From: VBCK01 sp035511515 | GTDB taxonomy: Bacteria; Pseudomonadota; Gammaproteobacteria; Burkholderiales; Burkholderiaceae_F | NCBI GenBank assembly: GCA_035511515.1 | Contig: DATKFG010000140.1 | Coordinates: forward strand, 1 to 21,930 | Length of the DNA: 21,930 bases | Direction of reading: 5' to 3' | In this document: positions 1 through 7,075 of the stretch, piece after piece | Layout: every line of letters starts with the position of its first letter | How positions within the stretch are numbered: position 1 is the stretch's first letter | Notes under the pieces: model-generated | The model's input: only the letters and a program-made list of their open reading frames with translations | The model's database searches: none | What the model was told of the DNA's origin: nothing | Translations under genes and position numbers: made by a program

Positions 1-72
1 GGCGATACGGCGTGCCCGTGCGAAGGCCTGCGCGCTTGCGTCAGCCGGTCGCCCCTCGCCCGCGCCAGTCAT
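1..72 (-). CDS. Possible N-terminal fragment of a leftward gene (runs off window)
   Basis: On the minus strand an ATG at 72 opens a frame of 24 codons that stays open to the window edge; it begins MTGAGEGRPAD. It lies downstream of lhr in the same direction, so it could be the next gene. No convincing Shine-Dalgarno sequence precedes the ATG (the upstream bases are pyrimidine-rich), and the piece is too short to assign a family. All three plus-strand frames are also open here, so coding potential is weak evidence. I cannot say what the product would be. Confidence 0.22.
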   Translation of the reverse strand, partial: MTGAGEGRPADASAQAFARARRIA

Positions 73-90
73 ACATTGGCTGGGGGAGCA

Positions 91-122
91 CGAGGGGGCC
101 AGCCCAGCCCCCTCGTTCTTTT
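91..122 (+). terminator. Rho-independent terminator reading rightward
   Basis: A perfect 9-bp stem (91-99 pairs with 107-115, arms CGAGGGGGC and GCCCCCTCG) with a 7-base loop is followed directly by TTCTTTT. The T-rich tract is on the right side only, so it should stop a rightward transcript entering from outside the window. No rightward stop codon is visible in bases 1-90, so the gene it serves must end before base 1 or be non-coding. Confidence 0.6.
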
Positions 123-160
123 CCTCCCCCTTTTCGGCCGAAGGCCGGAAAGGGGAGGGG
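123..160. repeat. Long imperfect inverted repeat downstream of lhr
   Basis: The pyrimidine-rich arm at about 123-139 pairs with the purine-rich arm at about 144-160 around a GAA loop, with one bulged C and one T-G pair. It lies 20 bases past the lhr stop codon, where a terminator would be expected. Leftward of it there is no T-run, so if it ends lhr transcription it does so without a classic U-tract. It abuts the terminator at 91-122. Confidence 0.45.
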
Positions 161-179
161 GTGAGGGCCCTCGACCGGA

Positions 180-3100
180 TCAGGCGAGGAACTGCAAGCT
201 CGCCGGCACCTGGCGCCGCAGCAGCGCGGCGCGCGCGGACCATTGCGTTTCGGGGTCCAGCGTTTCGACAAACCGCACTTCGTTGGCAACGAGCAAAGCG
301 ATCGGCACGCCGTCGCGGTACAGAACGCGATTGCCGGTCAGTGCCGGCAGGCGCGGGCCGGGCGTCAGGATGCCGATCACGTTGAGCGGATCGGCGCCGC
401 TCAGGCTGACCAGCGCTCCGGGGCGCTCTCGCCGGCGCGCGTCGCGCAGCAGGCCGATCGCTTCCGGCACGGCGAATTGCTCGCCCGTGACGCCGGCCAC
501 GAAGCGCCCGCCGCGTATCTCGCCGCGCGCTTCCAGCCGACGATAGCTCCGCAACAGGCTCCGCCACGGTGGCAACCAGTCGGCTTCGCGCGCGACCAGG
601 CGCCAGAACACGACGCCATAGCGCCGCAGCAGCGTGCGCGCGACGTGTTCGACGATCGCGGGATCGTCGGCCGGGTCGCGCGGCGCGGTGGCGGTCGCCG
701 GCCGCTTGCGCCGTGCCAGTGCCCAGCGGCCGGCATCCTCGATGCCGAACAGCGCCGTGCGGCGCAATCGGCGCCCTCGGTCGACGCCGCGGCCGTCGAG
801 GCTGCGGCGGCGCTCCGATGGCACCAGCAGTGCGCGCAGCCCGCCGAAGCTGTCGGCGTTGACCAGTCCCAGCGCCACCAGCTCGCCGAGCGCGTCCTCG
901 ACCTGCGTGCGCAGCAGGCCAGTGCCATCGACGATCTCGTCGAAGAACGACGCCCCGTGTTCTGTGATGAACTCGACGATGCGCTGCGCGCGCGTGCTCG
1001 CCTCGGCGCCGTCGCCGTCGCGCGCCAGCGCGGCCCAGATCGGCAGGTTGCGTCGCGACGCGAGCGCGATCGGTGTGGTGCGCACGGGGCTGGGCGCGCG
1101 CTCGCCGCTGGCGTGCAGCGGCGCAATGCGCGTCCACACGACCCGGCCTGCGCGGCTCAGCTCGTCGAGCCACACCGGGTCGTACTCGTTGACCCGGGCG
1201 GGCAGGATCTCGGTTTCCCAGGCGGCCGCGGGCGCCTCGAAACCCTCGAGCTGCGCCACGATGTTGGCCACGGCGTCGGCGCCTTCGACACGCGCTTCGG
1301 GCGCCACGCGCTGCCATTCGAACAGGAACCGCACGAAGTCCCGCGCCTCGACCGGTTCGATCTCCTGGCGCAGCCGATTCACCGTGTAGCGATGAATGCG
1401 CGCCAGCAGCCGGCGATCGCACCATTCCGTATCACGCGCCGGCGAACCGCGATCGGCGCCGCCGCTGGATTGCACCGGCGTGAAGCTGCCGCGCATCGCG
1501 ACTCCCTCCGATTCGAGCTGCAGCAGCGCGGCGTCGGTCTGCGAGACCGGCAGTGCGAGGGAAGCGGCCAGCTCGCTGGCACGGATGGGCCCCAGCCCCT
1601 GCAGGCGGTCGCGCACGATCTCGACCAGCGCTGCCTCGCGCGCCCACGGCTTGCTGTAGTCGGCCGGCGCCTCGATCGCCGGCGTAGGGTCGACCGAGGT
1701 AAAGACGGCCTCGAATTCGGGCAGGCGCTCGGCCGCGACGAACAGGCCGCTCGCTCCGAGTCCGAGGCGGGTGGCGCGCCGGGCTGACGCAAGCTCGTCG
1801 ATCAGCGCCCGCCACGGCGGCTGCGCGTCGATCTCCGAGCCGGTCAGGAACCCCAGGCTCAGCAGGGCATCGTGCAACTCGTCGGCGTTGCGCGCTTCCG
1901 GCCACACCTCTGCGCGCACACGCCGGATCGCATCCGGGTCGAGTTTGCCCAGGTCGGCCGCGGTCTCGGCATCGATCCAGCGGCGCGCCAGCACCGCCTG
2001 CGTGCGCCGTTCCTCCAGCGGCGCATCGTCCAGGTAGGCGTACGGCCGTGCGGCGAGGATTTCCAGCGCCAGCGGCGAAGGCTCCGTCAGGTCGCGCGCG
2101 ACGACCTCGATCCGGCCATGCTCGATCGCATCCAGCACGCGCTCCAGCCCTTCGATGTCCATCGCCTCGTGCAGGCAGTCGTCGATCGTCTGGCGGACCA
2201 GCGGATGGTCGGGAATCTCGCGGTCGCCGACGATGTTCTCGCCGCAGGCGACCTGATCGGGGAAGATCGCGGCCAGCAGGTCTTCGGCCGCCATCCGCTG
2301 CAGCTGCGGGGCGACCTTGCGTCCGCCCTGGAACCGCAGCAGCGCCAGCGCCACCGAGGCGTTCCAGCGCCAGCGCGTGCCGAACATGGGCGCGTCGAGC
2401 AAAGCCTGGATCAGCAACGGCCGTACTGTGCTGGCCGACAGGTAGCGCGCCACGTCCGCCAGCGCAAAGCTGTGCGCGGTGGCGAGCGACAACACGATCG
2501 CGTCCTCGGTCGCCGCCGCCTGCAGTTCGAAGTCGAACTTGCGGCAGAACCGCTTGCGCAGCGCCAGCCCCCAGGCGCGATTGATCCGGCTGCCCAGCGG
2601 CGAATGCACGATGAGCTGCATGCCGCCCGATTCGTCGAAGAAGCGCTCGAGCACGATCCGCTCCACGGTCGGCAGCACGCCGAGCGCCGCGTGGGCGGCG
2701 GCCAGATAATCGACGGCCTGTTCCGCGGCCACGGTGGCCAGGCCGGCCGTTCCAGTGAGCCAGGCCAGAGCCTGCGCGCGCCCGCCGGCCGCCAGTTGCG
2801 CCGCGATCGTCTCGCGCAGGTCCGAGACCGCCTGCGACAGCTCGGCCGTGCGGCCGGGCGCCTCGCCGAGCCAGAACGGCATCGTGGGCGGCTGGCCGCG
2901 GGCATCCTCGACCCGCACGATGCCGCGCTCGATGCGCATGATCCGGTAGGAGTGGTTGCCGAGCTGGAACACGTCGCCGGCGAGGCTCTCGACCGCGAAG
3001 TCCTCGTTGACGGTGCCGATCACCTGCGCCTGTGGCTCCAGCTGGACCGTGTAATCGGCCGTGTCGGGAATCGTTCCGCCCGAGGTGACCGCCGCCAGTG

Positions 3101-4559
3101 CCGCGCCGCGGCGGCCGCGCAACACGCCGTTGACGGCATCGCGGTGCAGATGTGCGCTGCGGCGCCCGCGCCGGGTGTGGAAGCCGTCGGACAGCATTCG
3201 AACGACCTCGGCGAACTGCTCGCGCGTGAGCGGGCGGAAAGGCGTCGCGCGCCGCACCATTGCGAACAGCGCCTCCTCGCTCCACTCCTGCGATGCCACC
3301 TCGGCGACGATCTGCTGCGCCAGCACGTCGAGCGGCTTGTCCGGAAGCGACAGGCGGTCGAGCTCGCCGCGCCGAACCGCATCCAGCAGCGCGGCGCACT
3401 CGCACAGCTCGTCGCGCGAAAGCGGAAACAGGCGCCCCTTGGGCACGCCGCCGACCGCGTGCCCCGAGCGGCCGACCCGCTGCAGCAGCGCGGCGATCGA
3501 GCGCGTCGAGCCGATCTGGCACACCAGATCGACCTCGCCGATGTCGATTCCCAGCTCGAGAGACGCGGTCGCAACCAGCGCGCGCAACTCGCCGCGCTTG
3601 AGCCGCTGCTCCGCGTCGAGACGCTGCTCGCGCGCCAGGCTGCCGTGGTGCGCGGTCACGTACCGATCGCCCAGGCGTTCGGACAGGTGGCGCGCGGCGC
3701 GCTCGGCCAGGCGGCGCGTGTTCACGAAGATCAGCGTCGTGCGGTGCTCGCGCACCAGCTCGGCGAGCCGGTCGTAGACCTGCTGCCACACTTCGCCCGA
3801 CATCACCGCTTCGAGAGGCGAGGGCGGCAGCTCGACGGCGAGGTCGCGCGCCCGGACATGACCCGCGTCGACGATTGCACAGTCCGGCGCGCCGGCGCCA
3901 TCGGTGCGGTCGCCGACCAGGAAGCGCGCGACTTGTTCGATCGGCCTCTGCGTGGCCGACAGACCGATCCGGACCAGTTCGCGCCCCGCGACCGTCTCGA
4001 GCCGTTCCAGCGACAGCGCCAGGTGCGCACCGCGCTTGTTGGGCGCCAGCGCGTGGATCTCGTCGACGATCACGGTGCGGGTGGTCGCGAGCATGCGGCG
4101 GCCGGATCGGCTCGTCAGCAGGATGTACAGCGATTCGGGGGTGGTGACGACGATGTGGGGCGGGCGCCGGCGCATGCTCTGGCGCTCGCTTTGCGGCGTA
4201 TCGCCGGTGCGCACCTGCGTACGGATCTGGACGTCCGGCAGGCCGAGCCGCTCCAGCTCGGCGCGGACCCCGGCGACCGGCGCCTCGAGGTTGCGCTGGA
4301 TGTCGTTCGACAGCGCCTTTAACGGCGAAACGTAGACCACGTGCGTCTCGTCGGCCAGGCCGTGCTCGATGCCTTCGCGCACCAGGGCATCGATCGCGGC
4401 CAGGAACGCGGCCAGCGTCTTGCCCGAACCGGTCGGTGCGGCCACCAGCGCGTGCCGACCCGCCGCGATCGCAGGCCACGCCTGCAGCTGCGCGGCCGTC
4501 GGCGCCGCAAAGGCCGACTCGAACCAGGCACGGGTGGCCGGATGGAACAACTCGAGCAC
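180..4559 (-). CDS. lhr: Large ATP-dependent helicase Lhr
   Basis: This is an Lhr-family superfamily 2 helicase of 1459 residues, close to the length of the long (E. coli-type) form, so it carries both the helicase core and the long C-terminal half. Visible motifs are Walker A APTGSGKT (41-48), the DEIH box (166-169), SAT (201-203), and motif VI QRVGRSGH (360-367). A winged-helix-like region follows (near EWSEEALFAMVRRA). Lhr proteins unwind DNA and RNA:DNA hybrids and have been linked to DNA repair. The start is GTG at 4559, with only a weak purine stretch (GAGAAAAG) upstream. Its likely co-transcribed neighbours upstream are the small genes at 4695-4874 and 4935-5219. Short Lhr proteins are usually grouped with an exonuclease, ligase and phosphoesterase; none is visible here, as expected for the long form. 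Confidence 0.95.
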   Translation of the reverse strand: MLELFHPATRAWFESAFAAPTAAQLQAWPAIAAGRHALVAAPTGSGKTLAAFLAAIDALVREGIEHGLADETHVVYVSPLKALSNDIQRNLEAPVAGVRAELERLGLPDVQIRTQVRTGDTPQSERQSMRRRPPHIVVTTPESLYILLTSRSGRRMLATTRTVIVDEIHALAPNKRGAHLALSLERLETVAGRELVRIGLSATQRPIEQVARFLVGDRTDGAGAPDCAIVDAGHVRARDLAVELPPSPLEAVMSGEVWQQVYDRLAELVREHRTTLIFVNTRRLAERAARHLSERLGDRYVTAHHGSLAREQRLDAEQRLKRGELRALVATASLELGIDIGEVDLVCQIGSTRSIAALLQRVGRSGHAVGGVPKGRLFPLSRDELCECAALLDAVRRGELDRLSLPDKPLDVLAQQIVAEVASQEWSEEALFAMVRRATPFRPLTREQFAEVVRMLSDGFHTRRGRRSAHLHRDAVNGVLRGRRGAALAAVTSGGTIPDTADYTVQLEPQAQVIGTVNEDFAVESLAGDVFQLGNHSYRIMRIERGIVRVEDARGQPPTMPFWLGEAPGRTAELSQAVSDLRETIAAQLAAGGRAQALAWLTGTAGLATVAAEQAVDYLAAAHAALGVLPTVERIVLERFFDESGGMQLIVHSPLGSRINRAWGLALRKRFCRKFDFELQAAATEDAIVLSLATAHSFALADVARYLSASTVRPLLIQALLDAPMFGTRWRWNASVALALLRFQGGRKVAPQLQRMAAEDLLAAIFPDQVACGENIVGDREIPDHPLVRQTIDDCLHEAMDIEGLERVLDAIEHGRIEVVARDLTEPSPLALEILAARPYAYLDDAPLEERRTQAVLARRWIDAETAADLGKLDPDAIRRVRAEVWPEARNADELHDALLSLGFLTGSEIDAQPPWRALIDELASARRATRLGLGASGLFVAAERLPEFEAVFTSVDPTPAIEAPADYSKPWAREAALVEIVRDRLQGLGPIRASELAASLALPVSQTDAALLQLESEGVAMRGSFTPVQSSGGADRGSPARDTEWCDRRLLARIHRYTVNRLRQEIEPVEARDFVRFLFEWQRVAPEARVEGADAVANIVAQLEGFEAPAAAWETEILPARVNEYDPVWLDELSRAGRVVWTRIAPLHASGERAPSPVRTTPIALASRRNLPIWAALARDGDGAEASTRAQRIVEFITEHGASFFDEIVDGTGLLRTQVEDALGELVALGLVNADSFGGLRALLVPSERRRSLDGRGVDRGRRLRRTALFGIEDAGRWALARRKRPATATAPRDPADDPAIVEHVARTLLRRYGVVFWRLVAREADWLPPWRSLLRSYRRLEARGEIRGGRFVAGVTGEQFAVPEAIGLLRDARRRERPGALVSLSGADPLNVIGILTPGPRLPALTGNRVLYRDGVPIALLVANEVRFVETLDPETQWSARAALLRRQVPASLQFLA

Positions 4560-4694
4560 GCTTTTCTCGCTGCCAATCGATCGGGATCGGCAACGATACC
4601 GCCGAAATCCGCTCGCCGTTTCCGAGGGTTTGCTCGACAGCCCCTTAGGGAACGAAGGCTGGCCGGGCTGGCGTGCAGGCGGCCTGGCGAGGCG

Positions 4695-4874
4695 TCACGA
4701 GGACGCCTGCTTCACGTCGTCGACGTTTCGCGCCCACAACTCCAGGGGATTGCCGACCGTGCGGCGCAGGAAATTCCGTGCCGTAATAGCGGTTACTTGA
4801 TCGTCGAACGACACGACCTGGGCATATTGTTGACCTGGCAATCGGTACAGCCAGATTCGGCGACGCACAATCAT
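4695..4874 (-). CDS. Small uncharacterised protein, 59 residues
   Basis: This short leftward frame runs from ATG at 4874 to TGA at 4695-4697. A good ribosome-binding site (GGAAGG, 5 bases before the ATG) precedes it. The product starts MIVRRRIWLYRLPG and includes FLRRTVGNPLELWARNV near the end. It has no signal peptide, membrane segment or cysteine, and is basic with several aromatic residues. I do not recognise a family. It fills the space between the 94-residue gene and lhr and is read in the same direction, so it is probably in the same transcript. Support is the ribosome-binding site, placement, and a protein-like composition rather than the Arg/Ala/Pro-rich look of shadow frames in this DNA. 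Function unknown. Confidence 0.6.
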   Translation of the reverse strand: MIVRRRIWLYRLPGQQYAQVVSFDDQVTAITARNFLRRTVGNPLELWARNVDDVKQASS

Positions 4875-4926
4875 CGGAACCTTCCGGCTGGCGCGATGAT
4901 CGCAGTTTCCGATGCCGGCCGCGATC

Positions 4927-4947
4927 CGTGAGGGTCAGCCCCTCACG
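4927..4947. other. Hairpin with a stop codon in its loop
   Basis: A perfect 8-bp stem (CGTGAGGG at 4927-4934, CCCTCACG at 4940-4947) encloses a 5-base loop that holds the stop codon of the leftward 94-residue gene (4935-4937). There is no T-run on the left side, so it is not a classic terminator. It may slow decay or cause partial termination between this gene and the 59-residue gene and lhr. Confidence 0.4.
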
Positions 4948-5219
4948 AGATCCTTGACGCCGGCGTCAAGCGGTACGCCTGCGGCCACCTGCTTGCGGCG
5001 CTTGGTGCTGTTGCGACCCGTCAACAGCGAAGCGATGCGCTGGTCGATGCTGGCGGCGGCGCTCTCCGAGATTCGCCCGATCGCCCGCTGGCGATCAAGG
5101 TTCTCGAGCAGGTTGAGCAACTGCTCCTGGCTCAGCGTCTGCAGCTTCTCGTCGGTCCAGTCGAAACGCATCGGCGTATGGAAGGTCGGCTTGCTTGAAT
5201 TGTCTGAATTGCGCACCAT
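4935..5219 (-). CDS. Hypothetical protein, 94 residues
   Basis: The product has 94 residues and no signal peptide or membrane segment. The middle (about 20-70) looks helical: it starts MRFDWTDEKLQTLSQEQLL and continues through NLDRQRAIGRISESAA. The tail is basic (GRNSTKRRKQ). I do not recognise a family; a small DNA- or protein-binding role is possible but not shown. The start is ATG at 5219 with AAGGG about 8 bases upstream. An internal ATG at residue 17 is an alternative. It begins 24 bases after the SRPBCC gene ends and shares its direction, so the two are likely one operon leading towards lhr. Confidence 0.8.
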   Translation of the reverse strand: MVRNSDNSSKPTFHTPMRFDWTDEKLQTLSQEQLLNLLENLDRQRAIGRISESAAASIDQRIASLLTGRNSTKRRKQVAAGVPLDAGVKDLVRG

Positions 5220-5243
5220 CTGCTGGCCCTTCGTGTGAATCTC

Positions 5244-5705
5244 CTAGCTGCTCGCCGCAGGGCTGCCCGCCAAAGCGCGCTCCGCGCGCTGCTTCAAAGC
5301 GGTGTTCATTGCGTCCAGACCCGACCTGCCTCGCAGCCGACGGCGCTGAGTGAGCAGCGGAACCATGATCCCCCGCACTTGCTCGCTGTGGTGGAATCGA
5401 ACACCGCCTTCGGGCAACGATTCGATCCGGAATCGGCGCTCCGACGAAAACATGCCCGGCACGGTCCAACGCTCCAGCCAGCGCAGCTCGCGCGGTTCGC
5501 GAGAGCGCACGACCGTCGAACGGACGCTCAGATCGTCGCCCACGGGCGAGGTGAGTCGGATCTCGATCTGCGCGCCCGCGGTGGGCCGGCCCAGAACACC
5601 CCGAATCAGCGGATTCCAGCGCCGGTACGTGCCAAAGTCCGCAAGAATGGCCCAAACGAGCGACGCCGGAGCCTGGATATCGATTTGCGTTAGAACCCGT
5701 TGCAT
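5244..5705 (-). CDS. SRPBCC-fold (polyketide cyclase/START-like) protein
   Basis: The 153-residue product fits the SRPBCC helix-grip fold: an opening strand (RVLTQIDIQAP), then the VWAILADFGTYRRWNP helix and turn typical of the family, an antiparallel sheet, and a long C-terminal helix (about 120-150). These proteins bind hydrophobic ligands in a deep cavity; some are cyclases or hydrolases, but most bacterial members of this type have no known ligand. The start is uncertain. ATG at 5705 gives the usual short N-terminus. An in-frame GTG at 5729 adds 8 residues and has GAAGG further upstream. It is the first gene of the leftward lhr block and diverges from the cold-shock gene. Confidence 0.85.
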   Translation of the reverse strand: MQRVLTQIDIQAPASLVWAILADFGTYRRWNPLIRGVLGRPTAGAQIEIRLTSPVGDDLSVRSTVVRSREPRELRWLERWTVPGMFSSERRFRIESLPEGGVRFHHSEQVRGIMVPLLTQRRRLRGRSGLDAMNTALKQRAERALAGSPAASS

Positions 5706-5791
5706 CACTGAAGTATGGACCCCGGACACGCAGCCAAGCGCCTTCGGGCCAGCACGGCCATCGCGGGGACGGAAATGCGGTATCGTCCAAC

Positions 5792-5819
5792 TTCAAGCAC
5801 TTGGCAGGAAAAATATATC
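5792..5819 (+). promoter_or_regulatory. Candidate promoter for the cold-shock gene
   Basis: TTCAAG (5792-5797) and TATATC (5814-5819) are spaced by 16 bases in the gap between the divergent SRPBCC and cold-shock genes, in a local A/T-rich patch. If used, transcription would start near 5826 and give a 5' leader of about 200 bases, similar in length to the structured leaders of cspA-type genes. Within that leader, CCGCG (5966-5970) can pair with CGCGG (5980-5984) shortly before the ribosome-binding site. The match to consensus is modest. Confidence 0.25.
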
Positions 5820-6022
5820 GCTCGACAAGCGAAGCGGCGACGCGTAGCGTGTCGGGGCTTTCGTTGAAGTTTCGTACTCCTCCGGCCTTTCCTGACACGC
5901 TGCGGCCCACCGCGGCGCAGCACCTCAGGTTTTCCCCAGGTTCACGTTTCTTGATCGTTAGCTCGCCGCGGGGCGTTCTCGCGGTGAATAAGTTTCTACT
6001 TTACCTTTCAAGGAACGAGAAA

Positions 6023-6226
6023 ATGGCAAGCGGTACCGTCAAGTGGTTCAACGACGCTAAAGGCTTCGGATTCATCACGCCCGAAGATGGTGGCAAGGAC
6101 CTGTTCGTGCACTTCTCCGAGATTCAAGCCGGCGGCTTCAAGTCGCTGAGCGAGGGGCAGCGCGTGCAGTTTGTCGTCAAGCAGGGCGCAAAGGGTCCGC
6201 AGGCGGCCGAGATCCAGATCGTCTGA
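6023..6226 (+). CDS. Cold-shock protein, CspA family
   Basis: This is a 67-residue single cold-shock domain. The RNA-binding motifs RNP1 (KGFGFI, 13-18) and RNP2 (LFVHF, 27-31) are intact, and length and sequence are typical of proteobacterial CspA/CspD-like proteins. These bind single-stranded RNA and DNA, melt secondary structure and can act as transcription antiterminators. The start is ATG at 6023 with AAGGA 8 bases upstream. The same frame is open upstream to 5801, but that extension has no family similarity and is leader sequence. A terminator follows and infA lies 130 bases downstream on the same strand. Confidence 0.96.
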   Translation: MASGTVKWFNDAKGFGFITPEDGGKDLFVHFSEIQAGGFKSLSEGQRVQFVVKQGAKGPQAAEIQIV

Positions 6227-6242
6227 CGACAACTGGACTGAA

Positions 6243-6262
6243 GAGCGCGGCTCGCCGCGCTC
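6243..6262 (+). other. Perfect GC-rich hairpin after csp
   Basis: An 8-bp perfect stem (GAGCGCGG at 6243-6250, CCGCGCTC at 6255-6262) carries a CTCG tetraloop. It starts 17 bases after the csp stop codon and stands just before the terminator at 6267-6300. It has no T-run of its own. It may protect the 3' end of the csp mRNA or form part of a two-stage terminator. Confidence 0.5.
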
Positions 6263-6266
6263 GCTC

Positions 6267-6300
6267 GGAAACGGGTGAAAGCCCGTTTCCTTCCTTTTCC
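6267..6300 (+). terminator. Rho-independent terminator after csp
   Basis: GGAAACGGG (6267-6275) pairs with CCCGTTTCC (6282-6290). The stem is extended by a T-G pair and closed by a GAAA loop, and the pyrimidine tract TTCCTTTTCC follows at once. This is the clearest terminator in the window. It lies between csp and infA, so infA needs readthrough or its own promoter. Confidence 0.75.
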
Positions 6301-6356
6301 GGGCATGCCGGCCCACGCCGGCTTTCCGGTTTCTGGCTTACTCCGGGGGTGTCGCC

Positions 6357-6614
6357 ATGGCGAAGGAAGAACATCTGGAAATGGACGGAACCGTCAGCGA
6401 AGTGCTGCCCGATTCCCGATTCCGCGTCACGTTGGACAACGGACACAAACTGATCGCGTATTCGGCCGGCAAGATGCGCAAGCACCATATCCGCATTCTG
6501 GCAGGCGATAAGGTCTCGCTGGAACTGTCGCCCTACGATATGAGCAAGGGCCGCATCACGTTCCGCCACATCGATGGCAGGGCAGCCGGCGCCCCGCAGC
6601 AGCGCAGACGCTGA
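6357..6614 (+). CDS. infA: Translation initiation factor IF-1
   Basis: The 85-residue product carries a single S1-type OB fold, with the characteristic VTLDNGHKLIAYSAGKMRK segment followed by IRILAGDKV and SPYDMSKGRI. IF-1 binds the ribosomal A site during initiation and assists IF-2 and IF-3. It is longer than the usual 72 residues because of a C-terminal tail that ends in QQRRR. Betaproteobacteria commonly carry a second, longer infA near a cold-shock gene, which fits here; that is family knowledge, and the other copy is not in this window. The start is ATG at 6357 with GGGGGTG about 6 bases upstream. Confidence 0.95.
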   Translation: MAKEEHLEMDGTVSEVLPDSRFRVTLDNGHKLIAYSAGKMRKHHIRILAGDKVSLELSPYDMSKGRITFRHIDGRAAGAPQQRRR

Positions 6615-6693
6615 CCGCGGACGGGAGCGCTTCATCCGGGGCTTCCCGCTGGTCCCTGTGCCGCGTCAGAAGCGCCGGCCAGGGTGATTTCGC

Positions 6694-6722
6694 TTGCGTC
6701 AATTCGATATTTGCAGTATTGT
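6694..6722 (+). promoter_or_regulatory. Candidate arsR promoter
   Basis: TTGCGT (6694-6699) and TATTGT (6717-6722) are spaced 17 bases apart. The predicted transcription start would fall near 6729, which is the GTG I chose for arsR, so the message could be leaderless. The region is A/T-rich compared with its surroundings, as expected for a promoter. Confidence 0.45.
6705..6721. promoter_or_regulatory. Candidate ArsR operator
   Basis: CGATA (6705-6709) and TATTG (6717-6721) form an imperfect inverted repeat separated by 7 bases, lying between and over the putative -35 and -10 elements. ArsR repressors bind short dyads that overlap their own promoter and leave when arsenite binds. The position fits that model; the dyad itself is short and has one mismatched pair. 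Confidence 0.4.
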
Positions 6723-6728
6723 GGAAGT

Positions 6729-7055
6729 GTGAACGAAGCAGACGCAGTCCGATCCCTTGCCGCCCTCGCACAGCCACTGCGCCTGCGGCTGTTTCGCGCG
6801 CTCGTGGTCGCCGGCGAAGATGGCCTGACGCCGGGCACGATGGCCGATGCACTGGGTATTCCCGCGGCGACGCTGTCGTTCCACCTGAAAGAACTGGCCA
6901 ACGCCGCTCTGGTGACGCAGGAACGCGCCAGCCGCTACCTGATCTACCGGGCAGCGTATGGCCGGATGAACGAACTGCTGGCCTACCTGACCGAGAACTG
7001 CTGCCAGGGTGCCGAATGCCTCGACCTGGCCGCGGCGGTGGACTGCACGCACTGA
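6729..7055 (+). CDS. arsR: ArsR-family arsenic-responsive repressor
   Basis: This is a winged-helix repressor of 108 residues from GTG 6729. The start of the fold (RSLAALAQPLRLRLFRAL) and the recognition helix region (PAATLSFHLKELANAALV) are plain. The usual ELCVCDL metal site in helix 3 is absent. Instead vicinal cysteines near the C-terminus (C91, C92) with C97 and C106 resemble the C95/C96/C102 As(III) site of the Acidithiobacillus ferrooxidans ArsR. It should repress the operon until trivalent arsenic binds. An upstream in-frame GTG at 6684 would place the candidate promoter and operator inside the gene, so I prefer 6729. Neither start has a strong ribosome-binding site. Confidence 0.93.
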   Translation: MNEADAVRSLAALAQPLRLRLFRALVVAGEDGLTPGTMADALGIPAATLSFHLKELANAALVTQERASRYLIYRAAYGRMNELLAYLTENCCQGAECLDLAAAVDCTH

Positions 7056-7075
7056 AAACCGAAACGGGACAAACC

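Noticed and set aside
1872..4322. Very long open frame antisense to lhr (and others at 243-1787 and 1432-4593)
   Set aside because: Products are Arg/Ala/Gln-rich without recognisable domains; they are the usual open shadow frames of a GC-rich gene, and lhr itself carries all helicase motifs.
4341..4931. Rightward open frame over the lhr start region
   Set aside because: Composition is shadow-like and it runs against the better-supported small leftward gene at 4695-4874.
5801..6022. Upstream in-frame extension of the cold-shock gene
   Set aside because: No family similarity; the ATG at 6023 has a proper ribosome-binding site and gives the standard 67-residue length.
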